The notes: generated by a model from the letters alone, not told the origin. Shown: positions 32,906-44,896, numbered from the stretch's first letter. The stretch: 64,000 nucleotides of DNA from Staphylotrichum longicolle (GCA_019096155.1 JAHCVI010000005.1:1684468-1748467), one strand, 5' to 3'. Made by a program: numbers and translations.

Positions 32906-35900
32906 AGTCTCGGGCGAACGCACCACGCCCTGGCCGCCTGGACGCGCAGAATCTTCCACACGCATTCCATGCACGAGGATTCGCTGCACCAGTGCACCCG
33001 CTGCCCTGAAAACCGCCCTGCAGGACGGCACGAGGTGCAACCACACAGCCTGGCGAGCCTGGCAAATTCCCGGAAACAGAAGGCTTCTGGAAGCCTTTCG
33101 GGTGCTTCTTCCGCTATGCCTGATTTGGATGGTGACATCAACCTCTAAACAGCGGGTGCACAGAATCAATTTGACGAGATGATCGAAGCTGTGGCCCGTG
33201 GCCGAGGCGAGGGCTTGGTTCTGCTCAGTCTGAAAGTGTAAAATGTAAGCTTGGTAATTCTGCAGCTTGGCCCACAATTGCGACTTTGTTGTTGTCAAAC
33301 CCCCTCCCATCGAAGCCAAGGTAAGGTAGTCAGGTGATCGCCCGGCAGCCGTGGCATCATGGATCAGAGAACATGATTGCAAATACCCGATCCTTCAAGA
33401 TAACTGACGACGTTCCCGTCATCCACCGTGGATACCCTCAGTCACGGGGCCGTCGCATACGAGAGATCAATCAGATAATCGCTCGACTGTTGTGCTGTTA
33501 TCCTGGAGGAACCTGCCCGGAGCAGCCGGTCGTGACGAGATCCAACTTGCGTGCTGGCGTATTTGCACATGAACACCACAGGAACAAGGTGTGCTGTCTC
33601 CCCAGAGTGTCCAGTCGTCCCACACAGCCCTCAACCATGGATTGCGGCTGTGATCGGCGCAGTGGCCTGGTGGTGGCCTTCTCCTTTCGGCCAAGGATCA
33701 TCCACTGGCTGACGTCGCACCGCCTGCTTCCCGAGCCTTGCAAATCACGCCCCTCCCCAGCCAAGAAGGGTGGGCCACCAGAGGACAAGGAAGTCCGGGC
33801 GAAATTGTTGTCCTGACTGCTTGAGTCCTCGGGCTGACTGACTAATTCCCTTCTCAGCTCGGGTTGCCCGCTCCAGCTCTCGCCATTGGCACAATACTAA
33901 GTCCCTTCTTTGTTTTGTCAGTTTGGTTGAGAGTCACGGGTGTGATCCCGTAATCGGTACAAGTCGGCTTCTCCCCCACCGAGGCTGAGCGAGGTTCAAA
34001 GAAGCGGGCCTATGATCTGATGACGTGCCCTCACGGTGTCGTCGGAAAGAAACCCACCTCTCAGGACAAGCAGATAACACACAAGCTTATCTTGTCTTTG
34101 TTTGATCCGAATGACGCGAGATGGATCCTTGGCTCGCCATGGGCTGCGCGGCTCGGCTTGTCGCTCCGATGGTGGGTCTTCTGTAAGGTAACCCCATGCA
34201 GCCCATGCCAATGTCTAATGCTTCAGCTTGTTGGGGTCTCTGGAATGGTGGCGTTGGTTTTCGGAGCGGCTTGATGAGAAAACGAAAAGTCTTTGATGGA
34301 CACCTGAATTTCATGATGAGACCAACTGCCAAAAGCAGAACTCGCTTGCTGAGTGGACAGACGAAGTGGCGTTCAACAAAGCCCCTAAATCCCTAAAATG
34401 GTGCTGGCCGTTGAATCCGGGGTATCTCCGGACCCCTGAGCCTGGATGAAAGATTGTAGTAGGCCAGCCAGTGGCCCCAGTGGGTTCCGCCGGGCGATGC
34501 AAAGCGGCCAAAACGAGCGACAAAGCAAAAGCCACAACTCCCCAAAACGACAACGTTTTCTGCCAGTTAGGCGCCGGGCGGCTTTAGGGCGATCAGGAGG
34601 CGCCCGATCTTCATCGTCCCGAATTCTGCGCCGTGCTTGCGACCCATGCGCCGCGACCCGCGCGGCCGGAGTCATGAAAGCGCAGAGCGCTTGGGCGGAT
34701 TGAGTCGCTAAATCTCTTCTCTGCATTGTTCTGGAACCTCGGAAGCAACCTTAAAAAGGGACGCCGTTTGGGGTGGCGAATCGAAGTTGGGTCACGGAGT
34801 TAGGCGAACATGACCCCGTCACAGCCTGTCGTTGGTCAGCCGTGCCCAGCGGCTGCGGCAGAGCGGCGTGGTGGATTCTGGAAAGCAAACAGAACAACGG
34901 CTTCCCGTGGTTCGGAAGAACTGGCTTTTCTTCGGGCCCAATCCCATGCGTTGTGGTTGGACAGCACGACCCCGTCCGTCGCCAAGGGGTGTCCCGATTG
35001 GTGTCGAGCAAACTGCCGAGCTTTCGACTGCAACTGAAACTGCAGAAGATCCCTGGCCAATACGGATGCGTTACCATGGCATAGCATGGCTTCACCGTTT
35101 GTTCGTCCGCCGCAGCGCCCTGGCCTGTCTGACACGGCATTCCGCAGTATTTTGGGCTTTGGGCTTGGGCGGCTCCGTTATCCTGCCAGAAGCTGATGTG
35201 TCCGCTCTCTTATCAATGGCGCAGCAGCGCTGACCTCTTGACGTCCGGATCGGAACCATGAGTCGCGCTGCATGGACGCTTGTCGCGCAGAGTTGCCCAC
35301 TTTGAATGTGGAGAGGGCGGATCCGATCCCTGCTGGGCTCGGCCGGGTTCCTTGCCAAGGGGTCTGAGCGATCAAGCCATGTGGAGCGCACATATCCGTC
35401 ACACCCAAAAGCGATCAACCAGACCAGTTCGGACAAGACGGGTGGTGGCGGGTTTTCCGTAAGCCACTGGTGGATGTTCCGGTGTGTTGCCGTGAGCCAG
35501 GCAGCGGGGGGGTTGGTGGTTGGTGGTTGAAACGTCAGCGATCGTGTGTTGGGTGCATTGCTTGCCAGCTGAGCCAGCGCAGGGCAGCAATGCAATGGCT
35601 TGGCTGTGTCGGTCGTATGTACAGTATCCATACCAAGAAGCGAGTCCTCCGACCATGGTTCATTGAATGGGACATTGTGGAGAAAACCGATGGAAGCGGT
35701 GTCGAGATGGACCTCCTCCTCCGGGACCGTGCTGTGTGCTGTATCCACAGCCTCCAGGTGACGCAAATCAGAACATCGCCCGCTGGACATCGTGTCATGC
35801 CACGCCCACGCCATCTCCACGACGATCGCGTGTGGGTGCAATATTATGTAAGGTCATGTTGCAGCGGGCGGAATTGCTGTCTGCTTGTCTCTGCTGTGTG

Positions 35901-37965
35901 CTGTCGGGCAGCGTGTCTCCAGTGACGCACTCAATCTAAATTCCATCGTGCCATCGTCACCGGTGGCAGCTCCGCACCAACATGTCGTCTGCTGCAGGAC
36001 TGCTGGGCAGCCACGCGAAAGTGACGCCCTCACGCCTTGCCGCCCGAGGCATGATTGGGTGCACACTGACATGGGACGCAAGCTGAACCCTTGGGGTGCA
36101 ACTCGCCCCTCGGGAAAGCCTTCTAGAAGCCTGCTCCTGCGGCATTGGCAGCATGCCCAGCACGCCCCGCTCTCGGCACCGGCGCCCATGGTTCTTCATT
36201 TCCTGCCCGTCGCCGTCGCAGCATGTCCTGCACGCCCGCCGCGAGGGTCCACGGATGTGTGCCACATTGCCAGGGTCGACTGCACCAAGGAATGCGCCAG
36301 TGGGTTTGCAGAGTGTCGCTAGCTTTTTTCTACCCCCAATGAGGAAGCTGGGCAGAGCGAACAAGGCCCAGGGCGTCGGCTGCTTTGCGGACCCCGTCAA
36401 GCCCGTCTGAAGCCCAGGACCCCCGTCTTGAGCCCGTTCGTCAGTCAAAGGACCCTGCCCGCTGCCCAGGCCGCCCAGACTCTAGACGTCAGCGTCCCGA
36501 GATCCGGCTCCCACACTGCGCTATTGCGGGCGGTCTGGCACGGATCGGGAATGGTGAAGCAATAGGCAGACCAGTTGGAAGCCTCAGTGGGCGCTAGAAC
36601 AGCGCCTCTGGCTAGCGCAGAGAGGCCCGGGATGTGAGCAAAAACGTGGTACGGCGAGGATGAAGGGGACCCCGATGGTCCGCGGCACGCCAGCGGTGGC
36701 AGGCAGTTTCGTGCCGTTTTTTACGGAGTGGGCGCGCCAGGGATTGTGGGTGATACGCTGCGGTCTTGCCCGTTGGGTCATAATTAGGGAGGGTATTACG
36801 GAATCATACATCCCTTGTGCCTTCCTTCCAACCCCCCCCTGTCGTGCCCTGCCCCTCCCCCCCGGGCGACCTGGTCCTTCCCAAACCTCTAAAAGCCAGG
36901 GTGGTGCATGCCTTTCTTTGTCGGATTTCCCTTTTGATCCCCTTTCTCTCCAAAACCCCCATAACCCTCCCGAAGGGAACCCGCAAACCACCAAATCATA
37001 CGAGATAGCGCCGACACGTCCCGCTCCTCCCTCTCGCCCCCTCTACCGGACAGTCGGGTCGCCCTCTTCTTTGTACGGAATTGCGCCGCCTTTCGCCATC
37101 CCGAGCACAGCCCGGTCCTCTTGGGTGTCATTGTTTGTCTGACTTTCAAGAGTTGCGCAGCGCGTGGCCTCTTTTCCCGGCGCAATTCGGCCCACCGACC
37201 GCCCTTGACGCCTCTGCCTCTCGGACTCCGCTGCCTGACGACCATCGTGCGCGCCGGTCCTTTGTGTGTTGCCTCGGGAAACCCACCGACTCGTCGTATA
37301 CATGTACAGGCACTCTCTGCCTCCCGCGTCCCCCGCTTGAACCCACACCCTCGGGTACTCCGCTCCTCGCCACAGATTTCCACGACACGCTCGGTCTTTT
37401 GGTGGTGCTGCCGACCTTGGTCTCATTACTGCGCGTTCGCTGCTTGTTTCAGGAGGAGGGTACCACAGCCAGCGCTGCTAGCTTCTAGATTCCTCCGTCG
37501 AGTCCCGTTCGCGCCCCTGCGTTCCACAGTCCGTCACCCGCAGAGACCGCTGCGTGACGTCCACGGCTTGACATAACGCTTCCCGACGACGCGGCGACTG
37601 ACGTCTGACCGAAAAACTCCTGGATTGACCCCTGGGCCGTTCTGCAGCTTCCCGGTGACCCCTCGTGGTAATTGGCTGGGCCAGTGACCGGTACGTGCTT
37701 GCGGACGAAGTCTGGCAGGTTGCTTGCAGTGTGCACCGAGTGGGAAAAGCGACGCGCCGCTCCGACGCAATCGGTCCTGCGATTCGCTGCAGCCGAAGCA
37801 AACAACATTGCTTGGGGGCGCACCCCGGCATTATGCTGCATCAGAAGGAATGAAGAGGAGGAAGATCCGGTCATTTCCATCTGCACGATATTCCGTTTGA
37901 CGCTCCGGTAGCCAGGCCGTTGATCCATTGATCGCTCTTGACTGGTCGGAAACCACGTGGGCAGA

Positions 37966-39075
37966 ATGCCAAAGGCGCAGCTGCGAGGACTGTCGCCGAC
38001 CCCGATGACCCCGAGACCGCTTTCGAGAGAAGCGCGAGAAGCATCACCCCGGCCGTCATCAGTCCTCGAGGACGGTGGCGGCGACTCTATCATGACGTCC
38101 TCCCGGCCCTCGAGCCTGGCTCTCATGCCTCCAGCCTCGACCTCGTCAGGCTCAGCATTGCCTCCCTCCCTCCGGGACATCCTCACCAACATCGCTCCAC
38201 CACCTTACACGCTCAGTGCCTTCACGGCCTTCTTGTCCCAGAACCACTGCATGGAGACGCTCGAGTTCACCATGGACGCTGATCGCTACAGATCGGTTTA
38301 CGCCAACTTTATGGCGGCTCAGGCCGCCGGATTCAGTGACGGCAGCGACCATGTTTGCTCCTTGTGGCGCAAGATCATCACCGCCTACATCAAGCAATAC
38401 GGCCCCCGGGAAGTCAACCTACCGGCACATGTCAGAGACCGCATCTTGTCGCTTCCTGCCACACCTATTCCTCCCAACCCCTCAGAATTGGACGAGGCTG
38501 TGAGGATAGTGTACGAGCTCATGAACGACTCGGTAATGGGACCATTTCTCGCGTCAGTGACGGCTCACCATGATGAGATTGCAGAGGATGATGCACACGA
38601 TTCCTCCAGGCAAGCGCGGTCACGGCTCCGGATGACCAGAGATATGTCGTCGAGCTCTGACGAGTCGAGTCGGTCGCCCAAAATCGGCTTTCTCCCCATT
38701 CTCAACATTCCCTGGACCAGCGAACCCAAGAGCTCTGCGTCATCGTCCAGCGACCCCGCAGAACGCGGCGGGCTAACGGACGACAGCATCAACACCCCGT
38801 CCCCAACAGGGACAGGAAACGAGCCGATGACGCCGCCAACAACACCACCCATGTCGGATTGGGGTTTCAGCGGCACGCCTGGAGGTCTCCACAAGGCTCT
38901 GAGCCAGCACAGCAGTGGCTGGAAGAAGATGGGAGCGAAGCTCGGCCTCAACAGGATGGGCCGCAGCAAACGCGGCCACAGCTCCAGCGCCACGTCGGCC
39001 CCAGTGGCCCCAGTGGACGTGGACATTCCTGCCCGCGATCAAGATCACGCTAGACGCAAGACCAACCCGTTATAG
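37966..39075 (+). CDS. RGS-domain protein (fungal RgsA-like), 369 aa
   Basis: A regulator of G-protein signalling, expected to accelerate GTP hydrolysis on a G-alpha subunit at the plasma membrane. ATG 37966 follows GGGCAGA. The RGS fold spans about residues 68-195: SLRDILTNIAPPPYTLSAF, the conserved LSQNHCMETLEFTMDADRY, HVCSLWRKIITAYI and a final helix around VRIVYELMNDSVMGPFL. The N-terminal 60 residues are Pro/Ser-rich. After the domain comes a Ser-rich linker (ARSRLRMTRDMSSSSDESS) and a basic segment, WKKMGAKLGLNRMGRSKRG, that could bind membrane lipids. The length agrees with short RgsA-type proteins. The stop TAG 39073-39075 is followed in the same frame by a further 260-codon ORF, treated separately, so the true C-terminus may be longer. 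It sits right of a very long upstream spacer. Confidence 0.85.
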   Translation: MPKAQLRGLSPTPMTPRPLSREAREASPRPSSVLEDGGGDSIMTSSRPSSLALMPPASTSSGSALPPSLRDILTNIAPPPYTLSAFTAFLSQNHCMETLEFTMDADRYRSVYANFMAAQAAGFSDGSDHVCSLWRKIITAYIKQYGPREVNLPAHVRDRILSLPATPIPPNPSELDEAVRIVYELMNDSVMGPFLASVTAHHDEIAEDDAHDSSRQARSRLRMTRDMSSSSDESSRSPKIGFLPILNIPWTSEPKSSASSSSDPAERGGLTDDSINTPSPTGTGNEPMTPPTTPPMSDWGFSGTPGGLHKALSQHSSGWKKMGAKLGLNRMGRSKRGHSSSATSAPVAPVDVDIPARDQDHARRKTNPL

Positions 39076-39084
39076 GGATTGCAG

Positions 39085-39864
39085 GTCATGCCGATCCCTG
39101 AAGACACCGTTACAAGCTCGCCCGAACGTGTGTCGCTTGCAGTGCCTGAAAAGCCCACCCATTGTGATGAGGCTCTCGCCGAGGAACAGACACTTCACAC
39201 GTCGGACGAGTGGGAGGAACCGCACCCTGGTCAGCGTTACTCGATCACCGTCTTGGGGAACGCGCGACCGGGTGTGACCAACTGTAACGGAGTCGGCAGG
39301 GCCGGCATGGCCGCAAAAGCATACTCACCATATCCCACTCGAGCTACTCCTGGACCAAACCGGAGGTTCGCTCCCCCGAGACTCAGGACTCCGTCCCTGC
39401 GGCCCCACAAGGACGCCGGACGGCTGTCTGTACCACCGCTCCCACGCTCGGGGCCTCAAACGGGAGCAACCACCGACAACACCGCCACGCCGGACCTGAC
39501 CGCGATGGACCTGTCCTCGTCCGACGACTCGTCGATCCGCCTGTCCATGACGGACTTCTCGGGCTTCCTCAAGCCAGGCCTCACCACCATCACCACCAAC
39601 AGCACCGACGCCAGCTCGTACATGGACATGGACATTGACGACGAGAAGCACCCGCGCCTCTCGCCCGACGATGAGCCGGACCCGTACGGCTGGGAGGCGG
39701 AGCTTGAGAAGCGCGTGGAGCCCGCGTCCGGCGGCGGGATGGGCTTGGCCGTCGGGGTCGGCGACTTCTGCCCCATGCTGCAGTACCGGCGCGCCAGCGG
39801 CGCCAGGAGGACGCTGCTGCAGAGGGTGTTGAGTTTTGGTCCTGGGGGCCCGAAGGAAGGATGA
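39085..39864 (+). CDS. In-frame downstream ORF, probable extra exon or extension of the RGS gene
   Basis: This frame is the same as that of the RGS protein and starts 9 nt after its TAG stop (first ATG 39088), so a separate gene with its own promoter is unlikely. A TTGCAG acceptor ends at 39084, and weak donors GTGGCC (39004) or GTGGAC (39013, 39019) would splice out the stop in phase 0, giving a product of about 605 aa. The sequence looks coding: VMPIPEDTVTSSPERVSLAVP, an acidic block SSSDDSSIRLSMTDFSGF, and YMDMDIDDEKHPRLSPDDE followed by YGWEAELEKRVEP. No domain is recognised; most of it is probably disordered. Alternatives are stop-codon read-through, an error at the TAG, or a non-expressed frame. 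Confidence 0.5.
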   Translation, partial: VMPIPEDTVTSSPERVSLAVPEKPTHCDEALAEEQTLHTSDEWEEPHPGQRYSITVLGNARPGVTNCNGVGRAGMAAKAYSPYPTRATPGPNRRFAPPRLRTPSLRPHKDAGRLSVPPLPRSGPQTGATTDNTATPDLTAMDLSSSDDSSIRLSMTDFSGFLKPGLTTITTNSTDASSYMDMDIDDEKHPRLSPDDEPDPYGWEAELEKRVEPASGGGMGLAVGVGDFCPMLQYRRASGARRTLLQRVLSFGPGGPKEG

Positions 39865-41187
39865 TGGTAATTTCATCTACTACTGGGTCTTTTGAACTCA
39901 GATCTCTTTCCATCTATTCTCTTCTTATTTCATCTTTTTGATGTTTTCCTTTTTTTGGTCAAGCAATGGTTGGTGGAAATACCCTGTTGTCTACTCTGGT
40001 TGTTTGGTTTAGACTTGGTCGGTTGGGGGGGTTTGGGGGGGTGGCTGGTAAAGCACGACTCTTACTCTCTCTCGCTCTATGGATGACGATTTTCCTTAGA
40101 CCTCCATCTTGATTTTATCTGGCATACGGCATGAGACGGCGGGCGGACAGGCAGGCAGGCGGATTGGGCGGTGTATGGTTCTTGTTGTTTCGGCTCTGGA
40201 TTCCTTTTGTGTTTGATGGGGGGATGGTGGTGTACATACAAAAACTTGGTGAAAAGCAAGCGGGGCGTTTAGGGGGGGGCCGGGCAGGCTGGCGGCTTCG
40301 GAAGGGGGGTTGGGCGGGTTGGTGAGGTATTGCATGCATACATACATACATACATCATACATACATACATGTGAGAAGCATATTGATGGCGTTGCTCGGT
40401 GGCGAATGTATTTTTCACGTGTGGTACAGTGTGGGTGGCGAGTTGGTGGATATGTACATACATGCCTTGATAGCGGGTTGGGCAACATCTCTCTAATGAT
40501 GTCCGATTCAACAATTACATACATACCTCCTTATATCCTTGCTTTGCACTCATCTCGTGAAGATTATCGGCGCAGTTGGCTATCGGCAGTTGATAATTTT
40601 GTTAAGAAGCCCCTTTTTACTTGCTGTACCTCTTACATGGCATAATGGTATTGTCCACAGGCCCACCCTGCTCCGGATTCGTGGTGAGAGACAGGAAGGA
40701 TGGCAAGGCAGAAAGACCCTAACGAGTGAAAAAGTGAAGATCACTGCAACCGGACCACAACATTCCTCTCGGGCCGTCATCCTCTCCTCATCTCACCGCA
40801 ACCAAGCTGCCGGGTTCCTCTGATAGTACTGACGGACTGACCGGGACCGCGCTGCTCCTTTGCCTGCCTGACTGTTGCCGACTGACTCACCGCCTGCCTC
40901 CCCGCCCGTGTGCTGGAGCCTGGCCTCTGGGAGGCATGACTGTTTGGCGAGTTTCTTTCCCAAGACTCCCTAATTTGTATCCACTCCATTCACGGACAAT
41001 GCCTGAAATTTCGCCAATCCAGTCCTGGGTGAAAAGATATGTCACTGGGGCGTGACTCAGACATATCTAGGGTACTAAGGTATGCTTCCAATGACGGTTG
41101 CCGTGGCATAAAGGCAAAACTCGATGGTCTCGATGGTGGTAAACAGGGGAAAGGGGACGAAGCGAGGAGGCACGGGGACAAAGACAA
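39865..41187. other. Intergenic spacer, 1.3 kb
   Basis: Non-coding sequence between the RGS gene and the first 5S rRNA gene. It contains G-runs at about 40020-40040 and a CATA microsatellite. Several short ORFs on both strands are shadows of the low-complexity sequence. Confidence 0.45.
40334..40371. repeat. CATA tetranucleotide microsatellite
   Basis: About nine CATA units with one interruption (CATCATA). Isolated shorter copies lie at about 40456 and 40515, which suggests an older, longer array. Confidence 0.9.
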
Positions 41188-41195
41188 AAACAAAA

Positions 41196-41314
41196 ACATA
41201 CAACACCAGGGATTCGCTGGTCGTCACCGACCCAACTACTGGTCTGGCCCTTACCAGCTTATTTAAGGGAGAGCGGACGGGATCCCAAGTTCTCTGGTAG
41301 GTATGGTCGTATGT
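41196..41314 (-). rRNA. 5S ribosomal RNA gene (119 nt), minus strand
   Basis: On the minus strand it begins ACATACGACCATAC and ends GTTGTATGT, the terminal helix of fungal 5S rRNA; the ends pair allowing one G-U. The internal promoter and loop region AGTAGTTGGGTCGGTGAC and the CAGCGAATCCC block match the conserved eukaryotic 5S core. The minus strand continues TTTTTGTTTTTG, a T-rich RNA polymerase III terminator. The sequence is identical to the second copy at 44897-45015. Dispersed single 5S genes, not tandem arrays, are typical of Neurospora and other Pezizomycotina. Compared with the Neurospora 5S sequence as I recall it, the helix flanking GTGA has changed compensatorily (GGTCG paired with CGACC), which suggests a functional variant. 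Confidence 0.9.
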
Positions 41315-42508
41315 ATTGGACAGCAGCAGAAAGGCGGGTGATAAGGACAGTGTTGCCTTGTGGAAGGGAGGGGCTGTTGCTTGTCACACACGTGAGGACT
41401 GATGTAGGTTGGTGAGAATGGACTCCATATCCAACAGCGTTAGCCTGCGCACTCGACTACAAGGAGTTGATGGTGGCATGGTGCCCAGCACGGATGTCGA
41501 GTGCTGCAAAGGTAAGGTAGCTGTGGGTAGTTAGGCATTTGTTCTAAATCACGGGTTTGGCATGGAGCGATCCTGGACCTTCAGGTCTTGAGTTGGCGAG
41601 TCGAGATTCACTGTCCACCTATCAGCTTGTTATCCACATATAGATGAGCTTCCTGCGCAAATTCAAGCTGATGATTGCCATAATCCCACTATCACTCGGC
41701 TCTCGAACATCATTCGTGACTGGGCGGACGACCCACGCGCCAGGAGTCGGGCACCTCTCCGACTACCTACCATTCTCGCCACCCCGAGAAGCACGACAGC
41801 CGCGGAGCTTTGTCTCCTGATATTCCGGCTTCTCCCGTTGGACCTTAGGCTGCTGTAGTCTAATCTAGTAGGATGCCGTCAGCCGCAAAACAGATATCGT
41901 GTTGTCTCGAAACTTCCCTTGTGGAGTACGATATTGACATTCTCTCCGGTGACCTTGATAATCAGAGTGCCGGGCCGGGCTTCGGAGAATCCATCAATAC
42001 AATGCCCGAAAGACAATTAGCATTTGGTTGTCATGAATCACGTAGAAGGCTAGGCTTCTTGTGCACGTAATACAAAGTATCATCATACTTGGGTAACGAG
42101 TGGCATCATATTTGAGTAACTAGGGGCACTAACCACCACGTCAAGCTCAATTCGCCGTCCACTCTCTGAAATCTTCGTTACACCTAATCTGCAAGCGCGC
42201 GAATAATGGCACATCATCGATGCAGGGACTCAGCCTCAGGACGCCGCGGCCGGACGGCCCGGTCCGATGAGGATCTGTGTAACACCAGAATCTGACCTGA
42301 GCTGACCATACGGCTTGCTGCCCAGCACGGTCATGCCTTCGTTTGTGCGAGCTTGGAGCGGGATCGCAGAGTATGGTCATGGAGCTGCTGCCTTATAAGA
42401 TGGCTTCAATGTTGCTCGAGTTTCAACCTCTGACGCGGCTAAGGCAGGCAGCTCCCATTTTGTTTGATTCCTTTGTCTATTTCACTCGGTCAGATTCCAC
42501 TCGCCAAC
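41315..42508. other. Intergenic spacer, 1.2 kb, with likely TATA box of the decarboxylase gene
   Basis: No coding signal. A TTATAAG at 42393-42399 lies about 113 nt upstream of the decarboxylase ATG and is a plausible TATA element. The rest is mixed-composition sequence between the 5S gene and the decarboxylase gene. Confidence 0.45.
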
Positions 42509-44329
42509 ATGCTTGTTCGTCGAGACAAACTCCTTACGAAACCTGTCGCGGTGTCCGAGTACCTCTTCCGACGACTGTACGAGATTGGCATCCGCTCCGT
42601 CCATGGCCTTCCCGGGGACTTCAATCTAGTGGCCCTGGACTACCTCCCGAAAGTAGGGCTACGCTGGGTTGGTAGTGTGAACGAGCTCAATGCGGGTATG
42701 TGATGGATTCCTCAACCAACAAACGACGGGACAGCAGACTCATCCGACAAAACAGCATATGCCGCCGACGGCTACGCCCGTATCAACGGCATCTCGGCGC
42801 TCGTCACCACCTTTGGGGTCGGCGAGCTCTCGGCCCTCAATGGAATTGCTGGCGCCTTCTCGGAGCACGTCCCGGTCGTCCACATTGTCGGCGCTCCCTC
42901 TACCACTTCGCAGCGCAACGGCTTGTTACTCCACCACACGCTCGGCAATGGCGACTTCAACGTCTTCGCCGACATGAGCTCGCAGATCTCGTGTGACATG
43001 GCCCGCCTCGACAAGCCGGCCGACATCGCCGACCAAATCGACCGCGTCCTGCGTACGTGCTGGGTCCGGAGCCGGCCTGTTTACATTATGCTGCCGTCGG
43101 ACATGGCCGAGCGGGAGATCGAGGGTGCCCGACTCGATACGCCGCTCGACCTATCCGAGCCCGCCAACGAGCCCGAGCGCGAGAAGTACGTCGTGGACGT
43201 GGTGCTCAAATACCTCCATGCCGCCAAGAGCCCTGTCATCCTGGTAGACGCTTGTGCTATTCGCCATCGGGTGCTCAACGAGGTGCATGACTTGATCGAG
43301 AAGACGCAGATCCCAGTCTTCGTGACCCCGATGGGCAAGGGCGCCGTCAATGAGGACCACCCTGCGTATGGTGGCGTGTATGCGGGCCTGGGCTCCGAGC
43401 CGGCCGTCGCTGCGCAGGTCGAGTCGGCGGACCTGGTCCTCACCATTGGTGCACTCAAGAGCGACTTCAACACTGGGGGCTTTTCATACCGCACTTCGCA
43501 ACTGGAAGCAATCGATCTCCACTCAACTCACTGTACAGTCCGGTACTCTGAGTACCCTGGAGTCTCGATGCGTGGTATTCTCCGCCAGTTGACTGAGCGC
43601 GTGAACCTGAGCCCGCCGGCAAGGCTGAGATCGCCCGAGATAGCGAGTTCCGGAGAGGGCGAGATTATTACGCAAGCCTTCTTCTGGCCGCGTATCAGCG
43701 ACTATCTCAAGCAGGACGACATTGTTGTCACGGAGACAGGCACGGCCAACTTTGGTATCTGGGAGACCAAGTTCCCCCGGGGCGTGACTGGTGTGACCCA
43801 GATCCTCTGGGGTAGTATTGGCTGGTCGGTCGGCGCCGCGCAGGGGGCCGCCCTGGCTGCAAAGGATATGGGCCTTGACCGCCGGACTATCTTGTTCGTG
43901 GGCGATGGGTCGTTCCAGCTCACCGCACAAGAAGTTACAACCATGATCCGACATAACCTGAAGATCACCATGTAAGTCCTTCCATCGTATACCGTTGGCG
44001 ACTCTACACCTGTACTGAAACTTCAAAGCTTCCTCATATACAACGAGGGGTTTACCATCGAGCGTTTCATCCACGGTATGGACGCCGAGTACAACGACAT
44101 CACACGGTGGCAGTACACAGAGGTGCCGGCTGTGTTCGGGGGCCCCAAGGTCCGCAAGTTTGTCGTCAAGACCAGGAGCGAGCTCGAAAACTTGCTGGTA
44201 GACAACGAGTTTAACAATGCTGGAGGCTTGCAGTTTGTTGAGCTGTGGATGCCCAAGAAGGACGCCCCCAGGGCCTTGAAGATTACGGCTGAGATTGCGG
44301 CCAAGAATAACGCAAAGATGATTGACTGA
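42509..44329 (+). CDS. Pyruvate decarboxylase family (thiamine diphosphate enzyme), 567 aa
   Basis: Exons 42509-42695, 42756-43971 and 44029-44329. Introns are GTATGT/ACAG (60 nt) and GTAAGT/AAAG (57 nt); the joins read NELNAAYAADGYAR and KITIFLIYNEGF. Cytosolic enzymes of this family decarboxylate 2-oxo acids such as pyruvate to aldehydes. The catalytic cofactor-activating Glu is E59 in VNELNA, the paired His residues H122-H123 lie in LLHHTLGNGDF, and the thiamine diphosphate motif starts GDGS at 445-448 and ends at N473 (YNEGFTIE). The Asn-Asn pair usual before the Gly is Tyr-Asn here, so the substrate may differ from classic Pdc1. Length is standard for the family. The gene is flanked by two 5S rRNA genes pointing away from and toward it. 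Confidence 0.9.
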
Positions 44330-44896
44330 GAAGGACTACAACCGGGCCCAGTATCATTAGTTTATATACATACTAGATTTCTTTTCTTGTCAACTTCACT
44401 TGTCTAGTATTGAAGGTTGATTTGCCCTCGTTTAGTTCCTCTGCTGTAACACTTGCGTAGGTTGCAGGGCTTCGAAAGGAGGCGGGAGCATACGATTTCC
44501 AGGTCCTCTCATAATAACCAATGCCTGATGAGCTGTTGCACAATCACAAGGACTGCCGCTGCACGATCTGTTTCGAGCGGGCTAATAGGATGTCAAGACA
44601 CGTAGAAGGGTCGCACGGCTTCCGCAGAGCCTCCTTGCCCTCTCATCTAACCCCTGCCGAGACATACTGCAAACAACAAAGCAACAAATGAACTGGGTGC
44701 CAATTTTTGTTTTCCGCCTTTTTCTGTCTGGAAGGAGCGTGGGTGAGAGAGCACTGTGATGTGGAACCGTTCCTCACCTTCCATCCACCCCATGCAGAAG
44801 TGATTTCGCCAGGGAGAGTCAACTCGTGTCTTCTCGGTAACCCGATTTCTCTTGGTTGACAACATGATATGGACCACCTTTTCCCTCTTGTCTAAC
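44330..44896. other. Intergenic spacer
   Basis: About 0.57 kb from the decarboxylase stop to the second 5S gene. The first part, with TATATACATACTAG, is probably the 3' UTR. No ORF of note. Confidence 0.45.

Larger units (their letters stand above)
27374..37965. other. Long gene-poor region, about 10.6 kb
   Basis: No ORF here shows a recognisable domain, convincing splice pattern or codon bias, on either strand. Base composition stays moderate, so it does not look like an AT-rich RIP-mutated transposon relic. It contains a diverged direct repeat, a poly-C tract, AACC and GGGAA simple repeats and a short tandem repeat (separate entries). The last kilobase (about 36800-37950) is pyrimidine-rich and probably the promoter and long 5' leader of the RGS gene. 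Non-coding RNA genes or unrecognised small genes cannot be excluded. Confidence 0.5.

Noticed and set aside
35092..35841. 249-codon minus-strand ORF
   Set aside because: No motif, no good start context, and overlapping open frames of similar length on both strands.
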